DNA of 64,000 nucleotides from Plut-88900 sp963668115 (GTDB lineage Bacteria; Chloroflexota; Dehalococcoidia; Plut-88900): positions 1,612,001 to 1,676,000 of the forward strand of contig OY764147.1 of NCBI GenBank assembly GCA_963668115.1, written 5' to 3'. Below are positions 26,176-34,847 of the stretch, in pieces (within the stretch, counting starts at the first letter, position 1; every line of letters starts with the position of its first letter). Made by a program: the position numbers and the translations under genes. The notes below the pieces were generated by a model. That model saw nothing but the letters and a program-made list of their open reading frames with translations. It had not been told where the DNA came from and searched no databases.

Positions 26176-26619
26176 GTGAGCGGGACAGAGCTTTCGGCGC
26201 AGGAGATCCAGGAGCTGCTGCCGCACAGGTATCCGTTCCTGATGGTGGACCGGATTGTGGAGCTGGAGCCCGGGGCACGGGCGGTGGGGCTAAAGAATGT
26301 AAGCATCAACGAACCCTTCTTCCAGGGGCACTTTCCCGGCTACCCGATCATGCCGGGGGTGCTTATCGTGGAGGCCCTGGCGCAGGTGGGTTCTGTGGCG
26401 CTGTTGAGCCTGGAGCAGAACCGGGGGAAGGTCGGGTACTTTGCGGGGATAGACTCGTTCCGGTTCAGGAGACCGGTGAGACCGGGGGACGCGCTGGTGA
26501 TGGAGGTTTCGCTGGAGAGGATGCGGGGGGCGGTGGGAAAGGCGAAGGCAGAGGCGAAGGTGGAGGGGAAGACGGTGGCGTCGGGGGAGCTTACGTTCGC
26601 GTTGGGTGATCTGGCCTAG
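26176..26619 (+). CDS. fabZ: 3-hydroxyacyl-ACP dehydratase FabZ
   Basis: 147 aa hotdog enzyme (GTG start). IQELLPHRYPFLMVDRI and GHFPGYPIMPGVLIVEALAQVG contain the catalytic His and Glu of FabZ. It dehydrates 3-hydroxyacyl-ACP in fatty acid elongation. Co-directional with the PHP gene and separated by 1 nt, so probably in the same transcript. No other fab genes are in the window. Confidence 0.94.
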   Translation: MSGTELSAQEIQELLPHRYPFLMVDRIVELEPGARAVGLKNVSINEPFFQGHFPGYPIMPGVLIVEALAQVGSVALLSLEQNRGKVGYFAGIDSFRFRRPVRPGDALVMEVSLERMRGAVGKAKAEAKVEGKTVASGELTFALGDLA

Positions 26620-26653
26620 GCGCACCCAACATCCGGTCCTATTCCTAGATTCT

Positions 26654-27160
26654 ATGCAGTGTGCTACTCATCCAAACGTCGAGACGTACCTCAGTTGCAG
26701 CAAGTGTGACAAGGCTATCTGCCCGAAGTGTCTCGTTCACACACCGGTCGGGGCGAGGTGCAAGAGGTGTGCGAACGTACGGCGTTCACCCATCTATGAT
26801 GTAGGCAAGGTCTACTACTTGAAGGCTGCGGGCGCGGGTCTGGGGCTTGCGCTGGGGGGAGGGGTGGTGTGGGCGCTGCTGAGGGGAATACCGTTTGCTT
26901 CGATCATCACGTCGATCATAGTGGGGGTGGCGATAGGGGAGGGGATATCGAGGGTGGCGAACCGGAAGCGGGGGGTGGGGCTGCAGGTAATTGCGGCGAT
27001 GAGTGTGATTGCGAGCGCATTTGTGGGGAAGGGTATCCAGGCGGCGTTTTTCTATGATCTGTCGGGGCGAGGGTTTGGTGCTTATGTGTTTTCGGTGGAC
27101 ATATATCTGCTGCTGTTCCTGGCGGTCGGGGTTTTCTATGCGGTGGGGAGGTTGAGGTAG
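26654..27160 (+). CDS. Zinc-finger membrane protein, function unknown
   Basis: 168 aa from the ATG at 26654 (MQCATHPNVETYLSCSKC), chosen because the B-box-type zinc motif starts immediately. Cys/His pattern Cx2H...CxxC...CxxC...CxxC lies within residues 3-45. Four hydrophobic segments follow (~55-75, 78-98, 109-128, 143-163), so it is a polytopic membrane protein with a cytosolic zinc finger. Similar small proteins occur widely in Chloroflexota without known function. It follows fabZ and precedes tRNA-Gly. Confidence 0.75.
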   Translation: MQCATHPNVETYLSCSKCDKAICPKCLVHTPVGARCKRCANVRRSPIYDVGKVYYLKAAGAGLGLALGGGVVWALLRGIPFASIITSIIVGVAIGEGISRVANRKRGVGLQVIAAMSVIASAFVGKGIQAAFFYDLSGRGFGAYVFSVDIYLLLFLAVGVFYAVGRLR

Positions 27161-27207
27161 GGTGGATTTGACGGGCAAGACGCGAGGGTCGTAAAGTAGC
27201 GGAAGGT

Positions 27208-27282
27208 GCGGGCGTAACTCAGCGGTAGAGTGTCTGCTTCCCAAGCAGGAGGTCGAGGGTTCGAATCCCTTCGCCCGCTCCA
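27208..27282 (+). tRNA. tRNA-Gly (CCC)
   Basis: Full cloverleaf: acceptor GCGGGCG/CGCCCGC, anticodon stem TCTGC/GCAGG with loop TTCCCAA (anticodon CCC), T arm GAGGG-TTCGAAT-CCCTT, discriminator T and an encoded CCA. Confidence 0.95.
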
Positions 27283-27294
27283 CCCCTCAACCCC

Positions 27295-28077
27295 ATGTTC
27301 ATACTCTCGAACACCGATCTGAATTTCGTTGTCGAGACGGTGACCCCGGACCCTCGGGAGCGGGCCAGGGTGGCTGAGGCGGTACGGGACAAGCCGGACA
27401 TCCTGGACGCGATGATCGGGGACCCGCGGCTGGTAGAACGGGTGCTGGATGATGAGGAGGCGGTGGTGCATATCTCGCCGCGGCTGCTGTTCACGATATT
27501 GCTGAGGCAGACGCGTCGGGACCTGGACAACCAGCCTTATATCAACGAGATCGGGGAGCGGGGGGAGGTGATCCCGGTTTTCGAGTCGTCACAGGTGGCA
27601 GACCTACTGGACGAGGAACCCTCCCGGGAGTACCTGGCGGACATGATGTCATCATTTTCCAGGACATACTCCACTGTGATGTACTCGCTGGAGAGGGGTC
27701 GGTTGAGGAAGCGACGGTTCAGCAGCATAGACATGGACGACATGATCTATGCGGCCCGACACGCGGACCCGGAGGAGCGGCCCGACTACTACCGTCGGGT
27801 GGCGGACATTGCGTTGTTCATGACGGGGGTGTTTCCATACCAGGCCATACGAAGCCCGCGACGGAGGCGATTCGCGCACCGCCGGACGATGGCGGACTAT
27901 GAGCGGGAGGGGAGCGCATTCTACGGGCTCGCGGCGAGGGAGCTGGACGTGCCGGAGCTCGGGGGGGTGATGACGACGTTGTCGGAGAATTTCACGCTGG
28001 CGCGTCGGGCGTTGAACCATCTGAGTGAGAGGTATATCCGGGCGCGGAGCTCAAGCCTTTTCGGGATGGAGGAGTAG
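27295..28077 (+). CDS. Hypothetical protein
   Basis: 260 aa, starting 12 nt after the tRNA-Gly CCA. No domain recognised. It is charged and largely helical by composition, without signal peptide or membrane span. The segment SPRRRRFAHRRTM near residue 185 is strongly basic, and MFILSNTDLNFVVETVTPDPRERARVA is at the start. The length, absence of frame breaks and codon use like its neighbours argue for a real gene. Confidence 0.7.
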   Translation: MFILSNTDLNFVVETVTPDPRERARVAEAVRDKPDILDAMIGDPRLVERVLDDEEAVVHISPRLLFTILLRQTRRDLDNQPYINEIGERGEVIPVFESSQVADLLDEEPSREYLADMMSSFSRTYSTVMYSLERGRLRKRRFSSIDMDDMIYAARHADPEERPDYYRRVADIALFMTGVFPYQAIRSPRRRRFAHRRTMADYEREGSAFYGLAARELDVPELGGVMTTLSENFTLARRALNHLSERYIRARSSSLFGMEE

Positions 28078-28102
28078 GGGAGGATTTGCCCTCACCCCAG
28101 CC

Positions 28103-28128
28103 CTGGATTCCCGACTACTCGGGAATGA
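28103..28128. repeat. REP-like element (TTCCCGA...TCGGGAA hairpin)
   Basis: ctggattcccgactactcgg followed by gaatga, in the 61-bp gap between convergent genes (27295-28077 and speE). It may double as a transcription barrier. Confidence 0.7.
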
Positions 28129-28138
28129 AGGAGGGGTG

Positions 28139-29053
28139 TTAGGGGACGATGAGGGGGTTGGATTCGGTGAGGATGTGGGTCTCGGCTGCGAGGGATTCTC
28201 GGAGGAGCCGGGGGAGGAGGAAGAGGCCCTGGTGGGTGAGGCCGTCGTAGGCGCGACAGGGCTTGGTGAGCCGGGTGGAGAGGGCAGAGTCGACATCAGC
28301 TGCGGAGAGGGATGTCGGATCAAGGGTCCGGCTGGCGGTGGCGAAGCCCCAGTCGCCGCTGAAGCTAGGAACAACTATATGGTAGGGAAGGACTTTTTCG
28401 AAGACTTGGTACAGGGTGTGGCAGATAGCGGTAAAGGCGGCGGTACGTAGGTAGTCTACGGTCTCGGCCTGGAGGGCCATTATGCCACCGGGGGCGAGCC
28501 TATCCCGGACGACGCTGAAGAAGCGCTCGGTGAAGAGGAGGGCGGATGGGTTGCCTTCCACGGGGTCGGAGAGGTCTATAAAGATGACGTCGAAAGTGGA
28601 GTCAGTGTTTTCGAGGTAGTCCTTGGCGTCTTGGTGGAGGAGGGTGGTGCGGGGGTCTTCGAAGGCGCCGGCGTGCCAGGCGGGGAGATGTCGGCGGGAG
28701 GCTTCGACTACCTCCTCGTCGATATCAACCATGACGGCCTGCTTGACGCTCTTGTGAGAGAGGACGTCCCGGAGGGTGGCGCCCTCGCCGCCGCCTGCGA
28801 TGAAGACGCGCTCGGGGTTGGGGTGGGTGATCATGGCGGGGTGGACGAGCATCTCGTGGTAGATGAACTCGTCGGTTTCCGAGGACTGGGTCTTGCCATC
28901 GAGGACGAGGGTGCGGCCGAAGGGGAGGGTGTCGATAATCTCGATGGTCTGGTAGGGGCTCCGGCCGGAGTAGACGATGCCGGAGATCTTGGCTTCCTGG
29001 TAGAGGTCCTCGGAGACCGACTCTCTGAACCAGGTGCTGGGGTCCCGGGTCAT
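28139..29053 (-). CDS. speE: Spermidine synthase (aminopropyltransferase)
   Basis: 304 aa. Transfers an aminopropyl group from decarboxylated SAM to putrescine. Signatures are SGRSPYQTIEIID near residue 28, GKTQSSETDEFIYHEMLVHPA, VFIAGGGEGATLRDVL (SAM-binding loop) and DVIFIDLSDPVEG (catalytic Asp region). The speD-like gene lies 31 nt upstream on the same strand, making a two-gene polyamine operon. Confidence 0.94.
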   Translation of the reverse strand: MTRDPSTWFRESVSEDLYQEAKISGIVYSGRSPYQTIEIIDTLPFGRTLVLDGKTQSSETDEFIYHEMLVHPAMITHPNPERVFIAGGGEGATLRDVLSHKSVKQAVMVDIDEEVVEASRRHLPAWHAGAFEDPRTTLLHQDAKDYLENTDSTFDVIFIDLSDPVEGNPSALLFTERFFSVVRDRLAPGGIMALQAETVDYLRTAAFTAICHTLYQVFEKVLPYHIVVPSFSGDWGFATASRTLDPTSLSAADVDSALSTRLTKPCRAYDGLTHQGLFLLPRLLRESLAAETHILTESNPLIVP

Positions 29054-29084
29054 GGTTCCGACTTCCTGAACAGCGGGGTCTCGG

Positions 29085-29459
29085 CTAGGAGCCGACAGAG
29101 ACCGGGACAGGGGTGAGGATACCCCGGTTGACTACCATGAGGGACGGGTCCTTGCAGTCGAACTTGTCGATGAGGAATTCGGCGACGAGGTGGGGGTCGA
29201 AGGTCCGGCTACAGGTGAATACGTCGACGGCGGCGTAGCGGTGCTCGGGCCAGGTGTGGATGCAGAGGTGGGACTCGGAGATGGGGACGACGCCGGTCAC
29301 GCCCTGGGGGTGGAACTTGTGGAAGGACTCACCGAGGACTCGGGCGCCCATCAACTCGGCGGCGGATAAGAGGGCTTCTCTGACGAAGTGCAGGTCATCC
29401 AGCAGGACGCTGTCACAGTTCTTCAGTTCCAGCAGTAAGTGGTTTCCCAGGACATTCAA
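29085..29459 (-). CDS. speD: S-adenosylmethionine decarboxylase proenzyme
   Basis: 124 aa bacterial class 1B SAM decarboxylase. The self-cleavage site is the Glu-Ser of VPISESHLCIHTWPEH, where Ser becomes the pyruvoyl group, with the catalytic His and the Cys of FTCSRTFDP following. The TTG at 29459 fits the family start (NVLGNHLLLELKNC). It supplies the aminopropyl donor to SpeE downstream. A well-formed promoter lies upstream. Confidence 0.92.
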   Translation of the reverse strand: MNVLGNHLLLELKNCDSVLLDDLHFVREALLSAAELMGARVLGESFHKFHPQGVTGVVPISESHLCIHTWPEHRYAAVDVFTCSRTFDPHLVAEFLIDKFDCKDPSLMVVNRGILTPVPVSVGS

Positions 29460-29503
29460 TCACCCGCCCCCCCATAGTGGATTTGCGTACGCGCAGAGCA
29501 CGC

Positions 29504-29532
29504 ATTATATAAATCGCGGGGGAGGCTGGCAA
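29504..29532 (-). promoter_or_regulatory. Sigma-70-type promoter for speD-speE
   Basis: On the minus strand TTGCCA (29532-29527) and TATAAT (29509-29504) are separated by exactly 17 nt, about 45 nt upstream of the speD start. Confidence 0.65.
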
Positions 29533-30081
29533 CTGTGTGGGTTCGTTAGGGAGGCTTGTACACACCGGGTTTCTATTCAGTTGTGGGGTTTCTGGTTTTC
29601 GGTTTGTCTGTTGGGTTTTGGGTCGGCGATGGAAGACGCTGGCCGGAGGCTGTGCCCCTGTTCCCATTCGGGCAGATTTACTACATGCGCCCAGGGGTGG
29701 GGCGCACCAGCCCAATGGCCGTAGGAATGAAATGCTATCAGCCGTGTTCAATTGGGTCACGGCCATACCTGCTCCTGTGGTGAGGAGGAGCCACAACTTT
29801 ACTGCCGCCGGTCGCCACATCGGCGCCGACCCACTTGGCGCGCCACCAACGCGCCGGGGGCAAAGCCCGTGCCCGCTAATGCGGGGTTAGGCCTGACGGG
29901 AACAGCTTAGGCCAGAACGTCTATCCATCGCCTGGGGGGTAGGGAAGGGGCACGGGGACCGTGGTGAGGGTTGGCGTCCCGAACCCCCGACGTCTCGGGG
30001 GCAAGCTTGTCTCGGGGATGCGTCCTCGGATGGGGTCGGGTGGGCTTCCCTGGGTTTTTGGTTTCTCCTTGTGTTACTGGA
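29533..30081. other. Unassigned intergenic stretch next to the IS110 element
   Basis: About 550 bp between the speD promoter and the transposase relic. Frames exist but none looks like protein. It contains several short palindromes (GGCGCGCC near 29838, TTCGCGAA near 30090) and a GC-rich segment around 29840-29900. I could not match it to tmRNA, RNase P, 6S or an integron site. Part of it may be the non-coding end of the IS element. Confidence 0.4.
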
Positions 30082-31145
30082 TTAGTGTTCGCGAACGCAG
30101 GGTATGATAATGCCTTTGCTCAGGTGTGTCAAGCAAATGTGCGTGTTTGGGGGGAATTCCCTCCGATCCCCACCCCAGCAACTGTGTTGAGGGAGGGGTG
30201 TAGGGGAGGTTTTTGGGAGGGGATTCCAGGGGGCATTGTCTCTGAGCATGGCGTTGAGGATGGTGAGGAGCTTGCGCATGCAGGCGACCAGGGCTACCTT
30301 GCCGGGTTTGCCGGCTGCGAGCAGTTGCTCGTAGAAGGCTTTGATGGGAGGATTGTGCTTCCTGGCGCTCATGGCGGCCATGTAGAGGGCTCTTCTGACG
30401 TTGGCCCGACCGCCCCAGATGATACGTCTTCCCCTATGGACTCCGCTGTCCCTGTTCAAGGGGGCTACACCCACCAGGGCGGCGATCTCCTTGCGGTTGA
30501 GGGCGCCCAGTTCGGGGAGGGCGCCCACCAGGGTGGAGGAGCATACGGAGCCTATGCCGGGGACATCCTTGAGGAGGTCGTATTTGGCCTTCCAGAGGGA
30601 GTTGGACTTAATGAGGTCGTCTATCTCCCTGTCCAGGTCGTTCAGCTCCTGGGAGAGGAACTGGATGTGCTTACGCAGACTGGGGTGAAGAGGGCCCAGG
30701 GCCCGCTTGAGGCGAAGGGACTCGGCGGCCCTCATGTCTATGAGCTGCTTTCTGCGGGCCAGCAGGGCCTTCAGGTGGGCGGCCTGAGGGTCCGGGAGGG
30801 GACGGGCCTCGGGTCTGATGGTGAAGGCGAAGCGGGCGATGCTGTAGGCTCGATGGCGTCGGTCTTGGCCAGCTTGCCTATGGAGCGTGCGAAGTCCCTG
30901 ATCTGCCTGGGGTTCATAACCGCCGTGGGTATCTGGTGGATCCCACACTCCAGGGCCAGGGGCCTCTCCAGGCCACCGGTGGACTCCATGACGATGAGGC
31001 CGACATCGAAATCCTTGGCCACTTGAAGGACCTCTCTGATGCCTTCAGCATCGTTGGTGTGCCTCGCAGCTTGGGCTTGCGGGAGGACGTGCAGGTCCAG
31101 GAACTCACTGCTGACGTCGATTCCCATTACGGAGTCTTGACTCAT
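30082..31145 (-). mobile_element. IS110-family transposase, frameshifted
   Basis: The N-terminal DEDD-type domain starts at 31145 (SVMGIDVSSEFLDLHV, VMESTGG, QIRDFARSIGKLAKTDAI). After KTDAI at about 30855 the frame is lost, and the rest (SIARFAF, LLKDVPGIGSVCSSTLVGALPELG, AALVGVAPLNRDSG, RRALYMAAMSARKHNP) continues in another frame to 30082. Comparing with the family TDAxDAxxIARFA pattern, a single base is missing. The C-terminal Tnp_20 region with its Ser is intact, and the tail is longer than usual. IS110 elements lack clear inverted repeats, so the ends are not placed. The element is probably inactive. Confidence 0.85.
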
Positions 31146-31310
31146 GTTATCCCTTTCTTGCAGGTACGGGTTGTTGACCCGGGCAACTGTACGGGCTTAA
31201 ATGAGAGAGGGGTGCGGTGGCCCTCGCTGGGGATCGGCCTCCAAGGACCATGATTCCTGCGGCCTACCGCACCCCGACTCCTTAACTCTACCACTGCTTC
31301 GTCACACAAG

Positions 31311-31335
31311 ATTCCTCGCGGGGCATCGGAATGAC
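31311..31335. repeat. Short repeat (CCTCGCGGGGCATCGG)
   Basis: attcctcgcggggcatcgga then atgac. Recurs at 31488 and, diverged, at 47747. Confidence 0.5.
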
Positions 31336-31406
31336 ATGGCATTAGGTGAGTGGGGCTAGGCAAGCGGGAGGGGTGGATTGCTAGGAAGCAGGCGATTATT
31401 CCGGAG

Positions 31407-31436
31407 GGATGGATTCCCGACTACTCGGGAATGACG
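31407..31436. repeat. REP-like element (TTCCCGA...TCGGGAA hairpin)
   Basis: ggatggattcccgactactc then gggaatgacg. Same core as 14470, 15951 and 28103. Confidence 0.7.
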
Positions 31437-31487
31437 GCAAAGAGTGGGTGGGGATGATGGGGGTGGGCTTAGGGAGGGGCGCTGTAG

Positions 31488-31512
31488 ATCCCTCGCGGGG
31501 CATCGGGATGGG
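31488..31512. repeat. Short repeat (CCTCGCGGGGCATCGG)
   Basis: atccctcgcggggcatcggg then atggg. Second copy of the 31311 unit, 177 bp away. Confidence 0.5.
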
Positions 31513-31582
31513 AAAGAGGAGCTACGGGGTGGGAGGGGGGAATGGTGCCAGACCTTTGCCCAAACGAGAAAGGCTGTGACGG

Positions 31583-32455
31583 CTAGCTGACGCCTAGGGC
31601 TGTGTCGAGGGGGGAGGTGTCGAGGGAGGACTCGACTAGGGAGGTGAAGGCGGTGAGCTTGGCGTGGGAGTCGAGGGCGGGGCCGTCGAAGATTTCTTCG
31701 AGGGCGTCCATTACGTCCAGGGTTTCTTTTTCGACGACGGCGACGGGGACCTGGCGTTCCTCGGCCTTGGAGAGGAGGTAGGGGATGGGTTCGAAGTTGC
31801 CGGTGAGGATGACGCAGCGGGTTGGGGTGTCGATGGCGCTCCAGTGGAAGTCGGGGCGGTCGCCGCGGCCGATGACGGCCTTGTTGGAGCGCTGGGCGTA
31901 GTACTCGGGGCCGGCGGGGAAGTCCTCGGCGTCGAGGACGTTGGCGCCGACCATGACGTGCTCGACGAGGGCGTCGCCGCTTTCGAGTTCGAGGGCGTAG
32001 CGGGCGTCGAGGCGGGTGATGAGGTCATCGACGGTGATGCCGTAGAGGGCGCGGGATTCGGGCACGATGCCGAGGACGGTTAGGCCAGCGGATTCCAAGG
32101 CAGGTTTGAGGTCGGTTTCAGCGGCTCGGGCACCGTAGGTCGGGACGCGGTTGATGATGACGCCCTGGAAGCCTTCGTCGAGGGAGCCGGCGGCGGACTT
32201 TACGGCGTCGGGGTCGAGGTCACGGGAGAAGGAGGCAACGAGGACTGAGGCGTCGGTTTGGGAATCGGAGGATTCGGTGATTAGGATGTCGGGGTTGGGA
32301 GGGGAGGCGGAGAGGCCGAGGAGGGATTTTATGGGGTCGGGGGCGGGGCAGTCGACGGTTCTGCCCTGGGACTGGAAGTGTCGGGCGAGGGCGGCGATGA
32401 TGGTGGACTTGCCGTCGCCGGGGGCGAGGGAGGCGACGTTGAGGGACTTGGTCAA
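31583..32455 (-). CDS. P-loop NTPase with DRTGG domain
   Basis: 290 aa. The N-terminal half is a dethiobiotin-synthase/CobB-like P-loop domain with LAPGDGKSTIIAALARHF as Walker A. The second half contains the DRTGG-type domain (VEHVMVGANVLDAEDF onwards) seen in the N-terminal part of long phosphotransacetylases. No Pta catalytic domain is attached. Such stand-alone proteins are probably regulatory or nucleotide-sensing; the role is unknown. Confidence 0.75.
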   Translation of the reverse strand: MTKSLNVASLAPGDGKSTIIAALARHFQSQGRTVDCPAPDPIKSLLGLSASPPNPDILITESSDSQTDASVLVASFSRDLDPDAVKSAAGSLDEGFQGVIINRVPTYGARAAETDLKPALESAGLTVLGIVPESRALYGITVDDLITRLDARYALELESGDALVEHVMVGANVLDAEDFPAGPEYYAQRSNKAVIGRGDRPDFHWSAIDTPTRCVILTGNFEPIPYLLSKAEERQVPVAVVEKETLDVMDALEEIFDGPALDSHAKLTAFTSLVESSLDTSPLDTALGVS

Positions 32456-32566
32456 GCTGTGCTCCTTATGGTGGGGAAGGCGGTGTTTCAGGCGGGAGGA
32501 TTATAGCATGGCGGGGGTGGGTTCAATTGGAGGGGGGCGGGGTGTGTGCTAAGATAGTAGGTCGAT

Positions 32567-32642
<76 letters not shown>

Positions 32643-32668
32643 GCTATTTCTAGCTGCAAGGGTGTCGG

Positions 32669-32755
32669 GCCGAAGTGGCGGAATAGGCAGACGCGGCGGT
32701 CTCAAAAACCGCTGGGGGAAACCCTGTCCCGGTTCGAGTCCGGGCTTCGGCACCA
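32669..32755 (+). tRNA. tRNA-Leu (CAA), first copy
   Basis: 87 nt with the long variable arm of class II tRNAs. Acceptor GCCGAAG/CTTCGGC, anticodon stem GCGGT/ACCGC with loop CTCAAAA (anticodon CAA), T stem CCCGG/CCGGG, encoded CCA. 26 nt downstream of tRNA-Phe. Confidence 0.96.
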
Positions 32756-32776
32756 CGTGTATCCCTTTGACAGAAG

Positions 32777-33067
32777 ATGAACCATTACGAAGAGGCCGAC
32801 ATAGACAGCCTTCCCTTTGAGGAGTACGCGCAAGTGATGTGCGAGCGGGGCGCGGCCGAGTTTGGAGACCCGAACAAGCCCAAGCTTACCTTCCAAGAAA
32901 TCGTCGCGAGCGACATGACTTATCGTCAGATTGAGGCCGAATACGGTGAGGAGACCGCCATCAACTCCGGGATAGCTCGGGACCCGGATACGTGGATGTG
33001 GACTGATGAGGACTTTGCGCGCGCACTTTCCTATCCAGAGTTTCTGGCTCGAACTAGGAAGAGCTAG
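32777..33067 (+). CDS. Small hypothetical protein between two tRNA-Leu genes
   Basis: 96 aa, acidic and without recognised domain; soluble, no signal peptide. It starts 21 nt after the first tRNA-Leu and stops 1 nt before the second. It is rich in Glu/Asp with several Trp/Tyr (DPDTWMWTDEDFARAL). Codon use is close to the chromosome rather than the AT-rich island downstream. Confidence 0.6.
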   Translation: MNHYEEADIDSLPFEEYAQVMCERGAAEFGDPNKPKLTFQEIVASDMTYRQIEAEYGEETAINSGIARDPDTWMWTDEDFARALSYPEFLARTRKS

Positions 33068-33068
33068 G

Positions 33069-33155
33069 GCCGAAGTGGTGGAATAGGCAGACGCGGTGGT
33101 CTCAAAAACCGCTAGGGGAAACCCTGTCCTGGTTCGAGTCCGGGCTTCGGCACCA
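33069..33155 (+). tRNA. tRNA-Leu (CAA), second copy
   Basis: Same 87-nt gene as 32669-32755 with four differences, all C-to-T or G-to-A changes. One creates a G-T pair in the anticodon stem (GTGGT/ACCGC) and one a weaker T stem (CCTGG/CCGGG). The cloverleaf, anticodon CAA and CCA are kept, so it may still function. It borders AT-richer sequence. Confidence 0.9.
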
Positions 33156-33257
33156 GATCATTTCACTTATGCAATGCAACCTACAACAAATGCTTTACGC
33201 ATGCCATCTAAGCTGCTAACTAGACATTGGATCCATTCCTCAAGACGGTCTTCCAAT

Positions 33258-33719
33258 TTACTCATCCAGAGGCCCTAGGCGGCCAGTTCTGCGGAACACC
33301 TCAATGGCAGATTTCAGTTGATTTACCGTTGAGGGGATTTCCATTGCACCCTTGTAGTACTGCTGACAAATCCAGCCGGAAAGCTGGAGAGTAGGTTCTA
33401 TCAAGGCTTCCCAATCTCCAGGCTCGTATTTCTTCACCTCCCACGTTGGATAGGGACGGCTGGCATACTCTGCCCGCAGGTGGACCTTCGCGATGAATTT
33501 TCCACCCGCCTTTACGGTTGTTGCTCCTCTCGAATCGTTAACTTGTACATATAGGCCCAACTTGTTGCACCATTCTCGTAAGCTTAAGGGCAATGACGTC
33601 TTGGCAATGCCGATCGAGTGAAGGTGGTTCATATATCCTTCTGAGAGCATGTTGACTCCTAAAACTGCACCCGGCGGAGGGGGAGATGAAGATGGGAGCA
33701 ACGCTAACTCGGAACTCAC
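33258..33719 (-). CDS. Hypothetical protein in AT-richer island
   Basis: 153 aa with no recognised domain. The frame is intact and the composition is protein-like (LREWCNKLGLYVQVNDSRG, SGWICQQYYKGA). Codon use is clearly less G-rich than the flanking chromosome, consistent with recent acquisition beside the tRNA-Leu pair. The start is uncertain, since an internal ATG (NMLSEGYM region) would remove the Ser/Pro-rich first 22 residues. Confidence 0.5.
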   Translation of the reverse strand: MSSELALLPSSSPPPPGAVLGVNMLSEGYMNHLHSIGIAKTSLPLSLREWCNKLGLYVQVNDSRGATTVKAGGKFIAKVHLRAEYASRPYPTWEVKKYEPGDWEALIEPTLQLSGWICQQYYKGAMEIPSTVNQLKSAIEVFRRTGRLGPLDE

Positions 33720-33964
33720 CCTCTCCCCTGAGGCACATGCACCCTAGCATGTCAATATGAGAGTTGACAACCTGCCGACTGGGATTTAACTTGCGTAAGA
33801 GTAGACTCGTGAGCTAGGTTGAGACCAAAACGCCCTGATTCGGTGGATAAAAGACAATTGTTACTAGGCGTCGACATCTCAGAGATATCTCCATCAATGA
33901 ATGTCTTCCTGTCTCACATAGCGTCTCCAGAGTTCGTCCTTTTGGTTGTGAGAGAAATAAAATA

Positions 33965-34255
33965 ATGGCTAATGAGTACGAAAAGAGGGTAGTACATCTA
34001 CTAAGCGCTGGACGTTATTCGTTAGGAGAATATCCTGACGACCTTTGGGACGAAGAAGAACAATCTATCTTGACCTATTTAAGCAAGCAGGGTTACATCG
34101 AAGGGGACTATACGACACCTGCCGGACGAAAATATTTGGAGGAACTCAAGGCCCCTCGAAAAATGTGGTTTAAACGGAACTGGCTTCGGATAGCCTCGCT
34201 AATAGTTGTAGCACTTACAGCGCTCGGTCATATTCTTGCAGGCTTATTTCTATAA
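33965..34255 (+). CDS. Small protein with winged-helix-like region and one membrane span
   Basis: 96 aa. Residues 5-60 (VVHLLSAGRYSLGEY, ILTYLSKQGYIEGDYTTPAG) look like a small winged-helix fold. Residues ~74-95 are a C-terminal membrane anchor (ASLIVVALTALGHILAGLFL). A-rich start context with agagaaat upstream. Low-GC codon use marks it as part of the island. Confidence 0.55.
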   Translation: MANEYEKRVVHLLSAGRYSLGEYPDDLWDEEEQSILTYLSKQGYIEGDYTTPAGRKYLEELKAPRKMWFKRNWLRIASLIVVALTALGHILAGLFL

Positions 34256-34317
34256 CCATGCTAAAAGTGTCAAAAGTTGCTAATTACACCGTATATCAGG
34301 CAATAGGACTTCTTAGG

Positions 34318-34815
34318 ATGAAGTATATCTATCCATGCAACATAGCTTTAGACGAAGAAGCGGACGGCGAAGCGTACGTGGTCACTTTCCCCGATGTGTA
34401 CGGGGCTACGACCGGGGGATGGTCCTGGGACGAGGCCCTGGGAAACGCCCGGGATGCGCTAGTGGCGGCCTTGGGCGCATATCACCGCCTCGGGGAGGAC
34501 ATCCCTATGCCTAGCCCCGTAGCCGACGGACAGATCCCGATTGCTCTTCCACCCCTGGTCGCCGCCAAAGTCGCTCTAAACGCAGTCATGCGTCGGCGGG
34601 GGATGGATGAAAGGCAACTCGCAGGGGAGATGGGATTGACGCTATCCGCCGTGAACAGGCTGCGCAACCCCGACGTCTATTCGCATCTCAGCACGCTTGA
34701 GAAGGCACTCCGTCTTTTGGGTTGCAATCCTGTGGTAGAGGAATCCGGGGGTGCGCCCGTCAGGTCGTCATCCAAGAACCCTTTGAAAGCTAAAGAGCCA
34801 GTGGCCTTAGACTAA
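34318..34815 (+). CDS. hicB: HicB-like antitoxin with C-terminal HTH
   Basis: 165 aa from the ATG at 34318. The N-terminal HicB fold reads YIYPCNIALDEEADGEAYVVTFPDVYGATT (broken here at residue 13 by the motif boundary) with EALGNARDALVAAL. A C-terminal helix-turn-helix follows (ERQLAGEMGLTLSAVNRL). It resembles antitoxins that repress their own operon, but no hicA reading frame lies directly beside it; the 96-aa protein upstream is not HicA-like. It may be an orphan antitoxin. Confidence 0.72.
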   Translation: MKYIYPCNIALDEEADGEAYVVTFPDVYGATTGGWSWDEALGNARDALVAALGAYHRLGEDIPMPSPVADGQIPIALPPLVAAKVALNAVMRRRGMDERQLAGEMGLTLSAVNRLRNPDVYSHLSTLEKALRLLGCNPVVEESGGAPVRSSSKNPLKAKEPVALD

Positions 34816-34847
34816 ATCAGATACTCTCTAGCCTGCGGGAGACACTT

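Larger units (their letters stand above)
31146..31582. other. Intergenic stretch with three interspersed repeats
   Basis: No gene seen. It holds two CGCGGGGCATCGG units (31311 and 31488) and one TTCCCGACTACTCGGGAA hairpin (31407), with G-rich filler. It may include the outer end of the IS110 element. Confidence 0.5.

Noticed and set aside
29880..29895. GTTAGGC near 29887 as an integron attC site
   Set aside because: No complementary RYYYAAC arm at the expected distance and no integrase gene.
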